Below are positions 1 to 6,221 of a DNA stretch of 8,052 nucleotides, one piece after another. The translations under genes and the position numbers were made by a program. The notes under the pieces are model-generated. The model did not search any database and was not told the origin of the DNA. It saw only the letters and a list, made by a program, of their open reading frames with translations. The stretch is from Campylobacteraceae bacterium (GTDB lineage: Bacteria; Campylobacterota; Campylobacteria; Campylobacterales; Sulfurospirillaceae), in assembly GCA_027011025.1 (NCBI GenBank), contig JALVAU010000236.1, positions 1 to 8,052 on the forward strand, given 5' to 3'. The stretch's first letter is position 1. Each line of letters begins with the position of its first letter.

Positions 1-1083
1 GTGCATAACATCGCCATCTTGTACTATATAGTCTTTGCCCTCTAGTCTCATTTTTCCTGCCTCTTTGGCACCGTGTTCTCCGCCGTTTGCTATGAAATCA
101 TCATATCCTATAACCTCTGCTCTTATAAAGCCTTTTTCAAAATCATTATGTATGACCGAGGCTGCTTTTGGAGCTCTCCAGCCTTTTTGGATAGTCCAAG
201 CTCTTACCTCCTTGACGCCGGCCGTAAAGTAGCTGATGAGATTTAGTTTTGCAAATGCCGTGTGGATGATCTTGTCCAGGCCAGACTCTTTGACTCCTAG
301 TTCACTCAAGAACTCTTCTGCCTCCTCCTCTTCAAGACCGACAAGCTCTTCTTCTATCTTGGCACAAAGCACAATAACCTCTGCTCCAACCTCTTTGGCA
401 TGTTCTTTTACAGACTCTACAAACTCATTCTCATCTAGTAGAGAATCTTCATCAACATTGGCACCATATATGATAGTTTTTCCAGATAAAAATCTAAGCT
501 CTTTATTTAAATCAGCAAAAATTTCACTATCTTTTTTAGGAAAATTACTTACAGGCTTAAGCTCATCCAAATGCTCTTTAAGCTCAAGTGCAATTTCGAG
601 TATAGGTCTTGCTGATTTGTCTGCTTTTGATTGTCTATTGAGTTTCTCTATCTTCTTATCAAGTTGTTCTACATCAGCTAGTATCAGCTCTGTTTCTATA
701 ATCTCTATATCTCTTAAGGGGTTGATCTCACCCTCTACATGTACAACATTTTCATCTCTAAAACATCGAACCATGTGGAGTATGACTTCTACCTCTCTTA
801 TGTTTGATAAAAATTGATTTCCAAGTCCTTCTCCCTTGCTAGCACCCTTTACAAGTCCTGCAATATCTACAAAATCAACAGTGGAGTATTGTAATCTTTC
901 TGGATTTACTATCTTTGCTAATTCACTTAGTCTGCTATCTGGCACAGGAACTACTGCTTTATTTGGCTCAATTGTGCAAAATGGATAATTTTCACTTTGT
1001 GCATTTTGTGCTTTTGTCAGAGCATTAAAAGTTGTTGATTTTCCTATGTTTGGTAGTCCTACTATCCCTACGCCTAATCCCAT
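1..1083 (-). CDS. ychF: YchF/OLA1-family ribosome-associated ATPase, lacking only its last few codons
   Basis: This gene encodes a cytoplasmic Obg-related P-loop NTPase that binds ribosomes and prefers ATP over GTP in characterised homologues. The 361 visible residues show the G1 loop GLPNIGKST (9-17), the G3 motif DIAGLVKGA (73-81) and NVDE (209-212). The last is the NxxE form that replaces NKxD and underlies ATP preference. The C-terminal TGS-type domain is clear (YFTAGVKEVRAWTIQKG, then RLEGKDYIVQDGDVMH). The family normally ends a few residues after DVMH, so roughly five codons and the stop lie beyond the window edge; the gene is cut by the window, not broken. The ATG shares one base with the pepA stop (TAATG), and AAGGA lies 9 nt upstream inside pepA, which suggests translational coupling. 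It is the last visible gene of the rpiB-led cluster. Identity is very secure; the exact cellular role of YchF is still debated. Confidence 0.96.
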   Translation of the reverse strand, partial: MGLGVGIVGLPNIGKSTTFNALTKAQNAQSENYPFCTIEPNKAVVPVPDSRLSELAKIVNPERLQYSTVDFVDIAGLVKGASKGEGLGNQFLSNIREVEVILHMVRCFRDENVVHVEGEINPLRDIEIIETELILADVEQLDKKIEKLNRQSKADKSARPILEIALELKEHLDELKPVSNFPKKDSEIFADLNKELRFLSGKTIIYGANVDEDSLLDENEFVESVKEHAKEVGAEVIVLCAKIEEELVGLEEEEAEEFLSELGVKESGLDKIIHTAFAKLNLISYFTAGVKEVRAWTIQKGWRAPKAASVIHNDFEKGFIRAEVIGYDDFIANGGEHGAKEAGKMRLEGKDYIVQDGDVMH

Positions 1084-2564
1084 TATTTCACTTCCTTATG
1101 CACATTGTTCATTTGATAATAAAAATCTTTGAGCCAGTAAACACACATCCTTACACCCGCTCCACTAGCTCCTGTTTGGTTATATCCCCAATCCTTTTCT
1201 ACATATGCAGGTCCGGCGATATCAAGGTGAAGCCATCTATCTTTATACTCATCTCTTATGAAATTATCCAAAAATAGTCCAGCCGTCAAAGCTCCACCAT
1301 ATCTTGAAGTTGATATATTTGATATGTCAGCTACTGAACTTTTAAGGAGTTTTTTTAAGTATCTATTAAATTGAAGTGTACTTGCTAGTTCACCACTCTT
1401 TTTTGCTGATTTTAGAAATGAGTGTTTAAGGCCAGAGTCATGGCTCATCACTCCACTTGTATATTCTCCTAAAGCTACGACGCAAGCTCCTGTAAGAGTT
1501 GCTAAATCAACAAGGTAATCAGGCTTCAAGTCTTGTGCAAAATCCAAACAGTCTGCCAAGACCAATCTTCCCTCAGCATCAGTATTTCTCACCTCTATAG
1601 TTTTTCCGTTTCTAGCCCAAAGTACATCATCTGGTTTATAAGCATCTCCACCTATCATATTTTCCGCAGCTCCTATGATGGAGTGAATTTCAAATGGAAG
1701 CTTAAGCATGGCGGCCGCTTTTATGATATGTATAGCCGCACTAGCTCCACTCTTGTCTGATTTCATAGTCACCATGTGCTCACTTGGTTTTAGGCTGAGT
1801 CCACCGCTATCATAGGTCAATCCTTTACCAACAAATACAAATCTCTTTTTTGCATTTGTGGGTTTATAGCTCAAATGTATAAGTCTAGGTTTTTCACTAC
1901 TCGCCTTTGCGACCGCCAAAAATGCCCCCATATTCTCTTTTTTGAGAAATTTTTCATCTCCTATAAAACAATCAAGCCCATCTATTTCATCAGCCAAACT
2001 TTTTGCATAGTCTGCAAGTTTCTCGGGAGTCATATCAAATGGAGTAGTATTTACTATATCTTTGGCACTATTTGTCGCATCTGCTATGATGAGAGCTTCA
2101 TCAATTGCTTTTTTGGTAGATTCTATATTGTATATTTTGCCGTTATAGTCTTCAGTAGATATTTTGATAGTTTGGATTGAGCTTTTCTCTTTCTTGTTTT
2201 TGTATTTATCAAAACTGTAAGTTCCAAGTAGAATACCCTCAGCTATTGCTCTTGCATTTATAGGTGGGCAGTTTTTGGTATACAATCCAACCTTAACACT
2301 CTTATAGTTACTCTTTTTGATAGCTTGCAAGGCATTTGATACAGCAAGTCTTATATCATCACTCTCAAGTGAGTCGGCAACAGCATATACTGTGTCGCTG
2401 GATGCGAGATATACCACCTCTTCACTTTGGGCTTTAAAGCCAACTTTTGTTAATAAGTCTGTATCGCTTATCCATCTGTGTGTCATATTTTCATCTATAA
2501 CAAGAGTGATTTTACAATCAGCCTCTATCTTATTTAATTCTATGTCTAAAATTTCAAAATTCAT
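1083..2564 (-). CDS. pepA: Leucyl aminopeptidase (M17 family, cytosol aminopeptidase)
   Basis: This is a cytoplasmic M17 metallopeptidase that removes N-terminal residues, classically leucine, and is normally a hexamer with two metal ions per subunit. The 493-residue length is usual. The N-terminal half (about 1-160) is the poorly conserved domain; the catalytic domain follows. All expected active-site residues are present: K247 in VGKG, D252 in YDSGG, K259 in SLKP, D270 in MKSD, and D329, E331 and R333 in the signature NTDAEGRL (327-334). The C-terminal part (SRYGGALTAGLF, then HLDIAGPAYVEKDWG) resembles what I recall of Campylobacterota homologues. The ATG has GAGG 6 nt upstream. A 35-nt gap without a hairpin separates it from trpB, and its stop overlaps the ychF start by one base. 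Some M17 enzymes (E. coli PepA) also bind DNA; nothing visible here tests that. Confidence 0.97.
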   Translation of the reverse strand: MNFEILDIELNKIEADCKITLVIDENMTHRWISDTDLLTKVGFKAQSEEVVYLASSDTVYAVADSLESDDIRLAVSNALQAIKKSNYKSVKVGLYTKNCPPINARAIAEGILLGTYSFDKYKNKKEKSSIQTIKISTEDYNGKIYNIESTKKAIDEALIIADATNSAKDIVNTTPFDMTPEKLADYAKSLADEIDGLDCFIGDEKFLKKENMGAFLAVAKASSEKPRLIHLSYKPTNAKKRFVFVGKGLTYDSGGLSLKPSEHMVTMKSDKSGASAAIHIIKAAAMLKLPFEIHSIIGAAENMIGGDAYKPDDVLWARNGKTIEVRNTDAEGRLVLADCLDFAQDLKPDYLVDLATLTGACVVALGEYTSGVMSHDSGLKHSFLKSAKKSGELASTLQFNRYLKKLLKSSVADISNISTSRYGGALTAGLFLDNFIRDEYKDRWLHLDIAGPAYVEKDWGYNQTGASGAGVRMCVYWLKDFYYQMNNVHKEVK

Positions 2565-2599
2565 ATTTTTCCTCTGTTTTTTAATGTATTACTTATGTT

Positions 2600-3826
2600 T
2601 TAGTCTATGTTTATGAGAGATTGGGCTTGTATCATATCTTTATCGCCTCGTCCGGATAGATTTACAATGATGAGTCTATTTTCCAACTCTTCTTTTTTCA
2701 TCTTTTTTAGGTAAGCTATAGCATGTGAACTCTCAAAAGCCGGTATAATTCCCTCTTTTTGACTCAGCCAAACAAAGGCATCAAGTGCCTCTTTGTCTGT
2801 TATGCTTTCATATCTTGCCTTTTTCAAATCCTTTAGATAGGCATGTTCTGGTCCTATTCCAGGATAATCAAGTCCGGCAGATATAGAGTAAGCCTCTTTT
2901 ATCTGACCATCATCATCTTGAAGAAGATAACTCATCTGACCATGCAAAACTCCGGGTGATCCTTTGAGTAAAGAGCAACCATGTTGATCTGTGTCAACTC
3001 CTTTGCCACCTGCTTCTATACCTATACATGTAACACCATCTTCATCCAAAAAGTGACTAAAAATACCCATAGCATTACTTCCGCCACCTATACAGGCGAT
3101 AACACTATCTGGTAGTTTTCCCTCTTTTTTAAGTATTTGTGCTTTTGCTTCATAGCCTATTATTGCTTGAAAATCTCTAACCATCATAGGGTAGGGGTGA
3201 GGACCTGCTACGGTTCCTATTATATAAAATGTATCTCTTGCATTTGTCACCCAGTATCTTATGGCATCATTCATAGCATCTTTTAGAGTTTTACTCCCGC
3301 TTTTAACTGAGTGTACTTTTGCTCCTAAAAGTTTCATACGAAAGACATTTAATTCTTGTCTTTTTACATCTATCTCACCCATAAAAATATCACATTCTAA
3401 GCCTAAAAGAGCGGCTATTGTAGCTGTTGCAACTCCATGCTGTCCTGCTCCTGTTTCTGCTATCACTTTTTTCTTGCCTAGTCTCTTTGCTAAGAGACCT
3501 TGAGCGATAGTGTTATTTACTTTGTGAGCTCCTGTGTGATTTAAATCTTCTCTTTTAAGGTATATTTTTGTATTTAACTCTTTAGATATATTTTTTGCAT
3601 AGTAGAGTGGAGAAGGGCGACCTACATATTCATTAAAATAGTAATTTACCTCTTTCCAAAAATCTCTATCAAATCTTACTTTTCCATACTCTTTGTTTAA
3701 CTCAATTAGTGTTGGCATTAAAGTCTCCGGAACATATCTGCCTCCATAACTAAAGCCATCTTTCTCAAAATCTCCAAAGTGTCCATTTGAGTTAGGGTCA
3801 AATTTGGATTTTTTTGGTATGTACAT
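2600..3826 (-). CDS. trpB: Tryptophan synthase beta chain
   Basis: This PLP enzyme condenses indole with serine to make tryptophan, normally as an alpha2-beta2 complex with TrpA. The 408-residue product has the PLP lysine K102 in HTGAHKVNN, the catalytic glutamate E124 in AETGAGQHG, the cofactor phosphate loop GGGSNA (247-252), [15 protein letters not shown] (314-328) and the terminal SGRGDKD (391-397). The start chosen is the ATG at 3826, which overlaps the apt stop (TAATG) and has GGAG 8 nt upstream (3835-3838). The frame stays open to 3913, but that extension lies inside apt and encodes a non-TrpB sequence. Residues 21-27 (EKDGFSY) look like a short insertion just before the conserved GGRYVPE. 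No trpA or other trp gene is in the window, so it is either a trpB separated from the trp operon or a second copy. The motifs match the TrpA-dependent class, not the divergent TrpB2 class. Confidence 0.95.
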   Translation of the reverse strand: MYIPKKSKFDPNSNGHFGDFEKDGFSYGGRYVPETLMPTLIELNKEYGKVRFDRDFWKEVNYYFNEYVGRPSPLYYAKNISKELNTKIYLKREDLNHTGAHKVNNTIAQGLLAKRLGKKKVIAETGAGQHGVATATIAALLGLECDIFMGEIDVKRQELNVFRMKLLGAKVHSVKSGSKTLKDAMNDAIRYWVTNARDTFYIIGTVAGPHPYPMMVRDFQAIIGYEAKAQILKKEGKLPDSVIACIGGGSNAMGIFSHFLDEDGVTCIGIEAGGKGVDTDQHGCSLLKGSPGVLHGQMSYLLQDDDGQIKEAYSISAGLDYPGIGPEHAYLKDLKKARYESITDKEALDAFVWLSQKEGIIPAFESSHAIAYLKKMKKEELENRLIIVNLSGRGDKDMIQAQSLINID

Positions 3827-4380
3827 TAATTGATCTCCAAAACTGAATAAACAGGCGTTATCTTCTTTATATCTGTATCTCCACCAAGAAATTTTAAGTT
3901 TATAACAAAACAAGCTTCTAAGCAGTTTGCTCCAGCTTTATTTATCAGTGTAACTGCTGCTTTTGCTGTGCCTCCTGTTGCTATTAAGTCATCTATTAAA
4001 AGTACATTTGGTTTGTTTTTTTTGCACTTAAAAGCATCTATATGGATCTCAACCTCATCCACTCCATACTCTAGAGAATATTTTTCACTTATAGTGGTAT
4101 ATGGCAATTTTCCGGGTTTTCTTATAGGAACAAATTTCACACCAAGCATTGTTGCAAGAGATGCTCCAAATATAAATCCTCTACTCTCTATACCGGCTAT
4201 ATAATCTATATCTTGGTTTTTATATCTAGCTTCAAGATGCTCCATCAAAAGAGTGTAAGCTTTTTCATCTCCTAAGAGTGTTGTTATGTCTTTAAAACCG
4301 ATACCGGGTTTTGGAAAATCTTCCACCGTTCTAATTGAATTTAATAAAATCTCTTTTTGATTATCACTCAACTCTTTCAT
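3826..4380 (-). CDS. apt: Adenine phosphoribosyltransferase
   Basis: This cytoplasmic purine salvage enzyme converts adenine and PRPP to AMP and pyrophosphate. The 184 residues are close to the usual length (about 170-185). Visible family marks are [15 protein letters not shown] near the N-terminus (19-33), [10 protein letters not shown] (63-72), the RKPGKLP loop (87-93) and the PRPP-binding motif [14 protein letters not shown] (126-139) with its paired acidic residues D130-D131. The C-terminal hydrophobic stretch before the end ([12 protein letters not shown]) fits the family. The ATG has GGAG about 9 nt upstream. The gene follows the 26-codon ORF by 16 nt, and its stop shares one base with the trpB start. 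AMP made here is a substrate of the adenylate kinase encoded divergently 1 kb away, a reasonable but unproven link. Confidence 0.96.
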   Translation of the reverse strand: MKELSDNQKEILLNSIRTVEDFPKPGIGFKDITTLLGDEKAYTLLMEHLEARYKNQDIDYIAGIESRGFIFGASLATMLGVKFVPIRKPGKLPYTTISEKYSLEYGVDEVEIHIDAFKCKKNKPNVLLIDDLIATGGTAKAAVTLINKAGANCLEACFVINLKFLGGDTDIKKITPVYSVLEIN

Positions 4381-4396
4381 TCTGTATTTCTCCGCT

Positions 4397-4477
4397 CTAT
4401 TTAAAAATTTTTATTTTTAGGTAAACAAAAAAGCCTGTTATGAGAATAACAGTTCCATATGCAATCAAATCTGTCAT
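4397..4477 (-). CDS. Small predicted single-pass membrane peptide (26 aa), translationally coupled
   Basis: This is a 26-codon ORF beginning [15 protein letters not shown] and ending in a lysine-rich tail (YLKIKIFK). Residues 4-19 form one hydrophobic stretch long enough for a short membrane helix; the basic C-terminus suggests that end stays in the cytoplasm. Its ATG overlaps the stop of the 109-residue gene as ATGA, and GAGG (4485-4488) lies 7 nt upstream, a good ribosome binding site. The stop is TAG, 16 nt before the apt start. I do not recognise a family. The arrangement (right strand, good site, stop-start overlap, filling an otherwise empty 93-nt gap) argues for a real gene, but at this length chance cannot be excluded without conservation or ribosome profiling. 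Confidence 0.55.
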   Translation of the reverse strand: MTDLIAYGTVILITGFFVYLKIKIFK

Positions 4478-4803
4478 AAAAGTGCCTCAATTTTGCTTTC
4501 CAAATCTTTTATATGCTGTCTTAGCTTCTCGTTTTCCATTCTATATTGTGAATTTCTAGTCCTTAATGATTTTAAATCATTTTTTATTTTACTTAATTCA
4601 TCACTTAGTATATCTATATTTCCAAGTGATCTTTGAAGTTGTATTTGGTATTTTCTGATAACTACTTCAGCATCACCTAGAGTCTCTTTTATGATAATAG
4701 TACCTTTTTTTTCTTTGCGAAGTAGAGTACGATAGTAAAAAACCATCACTAAAAGATAGATACTAAGAGAGAGTAAAACTGTGGTTATCAGCCAATTAGC
4801 CAT
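4474..4803 (-). CDS. Hypothetical membrane-anchored coiled-coil protein (109 aa)
   Basis: I do not recognise a characterised family. The protein starts with one membrane helix (about residues 3-24, ITTVLLSLSIYLLVMVFYY), followed at once by a basic patch (RTLLRKEKKG). By the positive-inside rule the rest would then be cytoplasmic. From about residue 40 to the end it is charged and helical, with leucines and isoleucines at heptad-like spacing (ILSDELSKIKNDLKSLRTRN, then [20 protein letters not shown]), which predicts a coiled coil, probably a dimer. FtsB/DivIC-like division proteins also have one helix and a coiled coil, but theirs faces the periplasm, so that identity is not favoured. It lies 1 nt after the rpiB stop and overlaps the small ORF by ATGA, so it is surely co-transcribed. 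Existence as a gene is well supported; function is unknown. Confidence 0.82.
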   Translation of the reverse strand: MANWLITTVLLSLSIYLLVMVFYYRTLLRKEKKGTIIIKETLGDAEVVIRKYQIQLQRSLGNIDILSDELSKIKNDLKSLRTRNSQYRMENEKLRQHIKDLESKIEALL

Positions 4804-4804
4804 A

Positions 4805-5233
4805 TTATAGCTCTATTTTTTTAACTCTTTGTGCATGTCTTCCACCTTCAAAGTTAGTTTTACACCAACCCTCAAGAATGGACTCTGCAACTCCAAGTCC
4901 GACAACTCTCTCTCCAAAGCAAAGTACATTGGCATCATTGTGAGCTCTTGCCATTATAGCGGTATATGCATCATGACATAGGGCAGCTCTTATACCTTTA
5001 TGTTTATTAGCGCTAAGACTCATGCCAATTCCTGTACCACATATCAAAATTCCTTGTGAACCCTCATCGGCTAAAACTTTAAAGCATAGTTTGTGTGCAA
5101 AATCAGGATAATCGACACGGTTATTGTTATTTGGGCCTAAATCAACGACTTCATTGCCCATATTTTCTAGTAGCTTGATGATGCTCGGTTTTATATTGAC
5201 ACCTGCATGGTCTGTTGCAATGTAAAATTTCAA
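4805..5233 (-). CDS. rpiB: Ribose-5-phosphate isomerase B (RpiB/LacA/LacB family)
   Basis: This cytoplasmic enzyme interconverts ribose 5-phosphate and ribulose 5-phosphate in the pentose phosphate pathway. The 142-residue product has the N-terminal ATDHAG (D8, H9), VDYPD (Y42), the catalytic cysteine C65 in ILICGTGIGMS, the anion-hole region, H99 in RAHNDANVL, and GGRHAQRV (H133) near the C-terminus. Length is usual for the family (about 145). The start is TTG, not ATG: the family sequence begins directly at KFYIATDHAG, and GGAG at 5241-5244 sits 7 nt before the TTG. No in-frame ATG gives a full-length protein. It is the first gene of the minus-strand cluster and follows a short leader. The RpiB product also supplies the route to PRPP, which Apt uses. 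Allose-6-phosphate isomerase activity is an alternative in this family but is unlikely in this context. Confidence 0.95.
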   Translation of the reverse strand: MKFYIATDHAGVNIKPSIIKLLENMGNEVVDLGPNNNNRVDYPDFAHKLCFKVLADEGSQGILICGTGIGMSLSANKHKGIRAALCHDAYTAIMARAHNDANVLCFGERVVGLGVAESILEGWCKTNFEGGRHAQRVKKIEL

Positions 5234-5240
5234 CTGTTTT

Positions 5241-5244
5241 CTCC
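5241..5244 (-). promoter_or_regulatory. Ribosome binding site fixing the TTG start of rpiB
   Basis: GGAG on the minus strand lies 7 nt before TTG at 5233. It is the only well-placed Shine-Dalgarno near the RpiB N-terminus and supports the non-ATG start. Confidence 0.8.
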
Positions 5245-5260
5245 AATAGTTAGATAGGAG

Positions 5261-5269
5261 ATTATACCA
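5261..5269 (-). promoter_or_regulatory. Extended -10 promoter for the rpiB-ychF cluster
   Basis: The minus strand reads TGGTATAAT, a perfect TATAAT with the TG extension. No good TTGACA lies at the usual distance, but the upstream stretch is strongly A/T rich, as in many Campylobacterota housekeeping promoters. Transcription would start near 5254, giving a leader of about 20 nt that contains the rpiB ribosome binding site. A second minus-strand TATAAT lies upstream at 5297-5302 and may be an alternative. Confidence 0.65.
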
Positions 5270-5293
5270 TAAGGAAGATTAAAAATAAAATAG

Positions 5294-5301
5294 TATATTA
5301 T
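5294..5301 (+). promoter_or_regulatory. Possible -10 element for adk
   Basis: The plus strand reads TATATTAT, offering TATATT or TATTAT as a -10 about 30 nt before the adk start. There is no clear -35. The same bases carry a TATAAT on the opposite strand, so the assignment of direction is uncertain. Confidence 0.35.
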
Positions 5302-5319
5302 AACGAGAAATGTTTTTAT

Positions 5320-5324
5320 AAGGA
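5320..5324 (+). promoter_or_regulatory. Ribosome binding site deciding the adk start
   Basis: AAGGA abuts the first in-frame ATG (5325), leaving no spacing, but is 6 nt before the second ATG (5331). This favours 5331 as the true start. Confidence 0.65.
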
Positions 5325-5330
5325 ATGTCA

Positions 5331-5972
5331 ATGAATCTAATGGTATTTGGAGCTCCTGGTGCAGGAAAAGGCACACAGGCAAAATTTTTAGTACAGAAAT
5401 ATAATATTCCACAAATTTCTACGGGAGATATGTTGAGATCTGCTATATCTCAAAAAACAGATATGGGATTGGAAGCTAAAAAGTATATGGATGCTGGAGA
5501 GTTGGTGCCTGATGAGACAATCATAGGTATCATTAAGGATAGACTTGAAGAGGATGACTGTAAAAATGGTTTTATACTTGATGGTTTTCCTAGAACCATT
5601 ACTCAAGCTAAAGCATTGGATGAGTTGATGAAGAGTAGTGGAAAAAAGCTTGATTTTGTTCTCTCTTTTGATGTTCCTGATGAGTTGATTATCCAAAGAA
5701 TTGCGGGCAGAAGAGTTTGTCCAAAATGCGGTGCTTCATACCATGTAGAGTTCAACCCACCAAAAATGCAAGATATATGCGATAGTTGCGGAAGTAAGCT
5801 TATCATAAGAAAAGATGATAATGCTGATACAGTTAAAAACAGACTATCAAACTATCACTCGCAAACATCTCCATTAATAGATTTTTATAAAGATATGGGA
5901 GTTTTTGTTCATATAGACGGTTCACAAGAGCTAAATAAAGTAACAAAAGATATGTTCGAGTATCTTTTGTAA
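5331..5972 (+). CDS. adk: Adenylate kinase, long form with four-cysteine (zinc-type) LID
   Basis: This essential cytoplasmic enzyme catalyses ATP + AMP = 2 ADP. Starting at 5331 the product has 213 residues: P-loop GAPGAGKGT (7-15, K13), AMP-binding TGDMLR (31-36), LDGFPRT (83-89), arginines R123 and R127 in QRIAGRR, and a full LID domain. The LID carries C130-x2-C133-x16-C150-x2-C153, the pattern that binds structural zinc in many Gram-positive and some other bacterial enzymes. The frame begins 6 nt earlier at ATG 5325, but ribosome binding site spacing favours 5331. The gene is divergent from rpiB and is followed by a Rho-independent terminator, so it is probably monocistronic. From memory, Campylobacter and Helicobacter Adk are shorter (about 190 residues) with a reduced LID, so this long zinc-type form is unusual for the phylum as I know it. 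Confidence 0.96.
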   Translation: MNLMVFGAPGAGKGTQAKFLVQKYNIPQISTGDMLRSAISQKTDMGLEAKKYMDAGELVPDETIIGIIKDRLEEDDCKNGFILDGFPRTITQAKALDELMKSSGKKLDFVLSFDVPDELIIQRIAGRRVCPKCGASYHVEFNPPKMQDICDSCGSKLIIRKDDNADTVKNRLSNYHSQTSPLIDFYKDMGVFVHIDGSQELNKVTKDMFEYLL

Positions 5973-6030
5973 ACAATTTTTTAACTATATTTCTCAAGAA
6001 ATCCTACTTTTTATAGCTTTTTTAGGAGTG

Positions 6031-6057
6031 GCAGGGCTTTTTAGTCCTGCTATTTTT
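6031..6057 (+). terminator. Rho-independent terminator of adk
   Basis: The stem GCAGGGCT pairs with AGTCCTGC (8 pairs including one G-T) around a TTTT loop at 6031-6050, followed by TATTTTT (6051-6057). It lies about 60 nt after the adk stop. On the opposite strand no T-run directly follows the stem, so it should act on the plus strand only. Confidence 0.8.
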
Positions 6058-6090
6058 GCATTAGATTATTTCATGTATAACCTCTTATAG

Positions 6091-6221
6091 TCTCAGGAGG
6101 GGATATATAAGAAATCTAGTATGGTATGGAAGAATTTTTTAACCAATTTTTTATAATTGTTAAATTTGACACTTTCATGACACGGTTTGTCGATACTATA
6201 TTGTGTATAGAAGGAGCCAGA
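6091..6221 (+). promoter_or_regulatory. Upstream control region of the response-regulator gene
   Basis: After the adk terminator this stretch is non-coding and A/T rich. It contains AGGAGGGG (6095-6102), which looks like a ribosome binding site but has no gene at the right distance, and a weak A/T inverted repeat (6139-6163). It also holds TTGACA (6166-6171), two copies of TGACAC 11 nt apart (6167-6172 and 6178-6183), and T/A-rich -10 candidates around 6194-6202. No -35/-10 pair has the ideal 17-nt spacing, so the promoter itself is not pinned down. Confidence 0.4.
6211..6216 (+). promoter_or_regulatory. Ribosome binding site fixing the start of the REC-GGDEF-EAL gene
   Basis: AAGGAG stands 5 nt before ATG 6222. 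The upstream in-frame ATG at 6126 has no comparable site, and the extra 32 residues it would add precede the REC domain without resembling it. Confidence 0.8.

Noticed and set aside
236..817. 193-codon plus-strand open frame, serine rich
   Set aside because: It lies antisense to ychF, whose conserved motifs are clear; the serine-rich translation is typical of a shadow frame.
3827..3913. N-terminal extension of the trpB frame by 29 codons
   Set aside because: It lies wholly inside apt, does not resemble TrpB and has no ribosome binding site; ATG 3826 has a good one.
5230..5806. Minus-strand open frames across the promoter region and adk
   Set aside because: They are antisense to adk or cover the divergent promoter, with no recognisable protein features.
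5944..6090. Hydrophobic protein-like reading frame after adk
   Set aside because: It translates into a membrane-like stretch but has no ATG start near its beginning and no ribosome binding site. Its internal GTG is too close to AGGA, and much of it is the terminator hairpin and T-rich flanks. A decayed gene end cannot be fully excluded.
6095..6153. AGGAGGGG followed by an 11-codon leader-peptide frame at 6121
   Set aside because: The spacing from the site to the ATG is about 18 nt, too far for efficient initiation, and the peptide shows no attenuator-like codon pattern.
6139..6163. A/T inverted repeat as an operator or terminator
   Set aside because: The stem is short, A/T only apart from one pair, and contains a bulge; such repeats are expected by chance in sequence this A/T rich.
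6126..6221. Longer start for the response regulator, adding 32 residues
   Set aside because: The added residues are not part of REC, and ATG 6222 has AAGGAG at 5 nt while 6126 has nothing comparable nearby.
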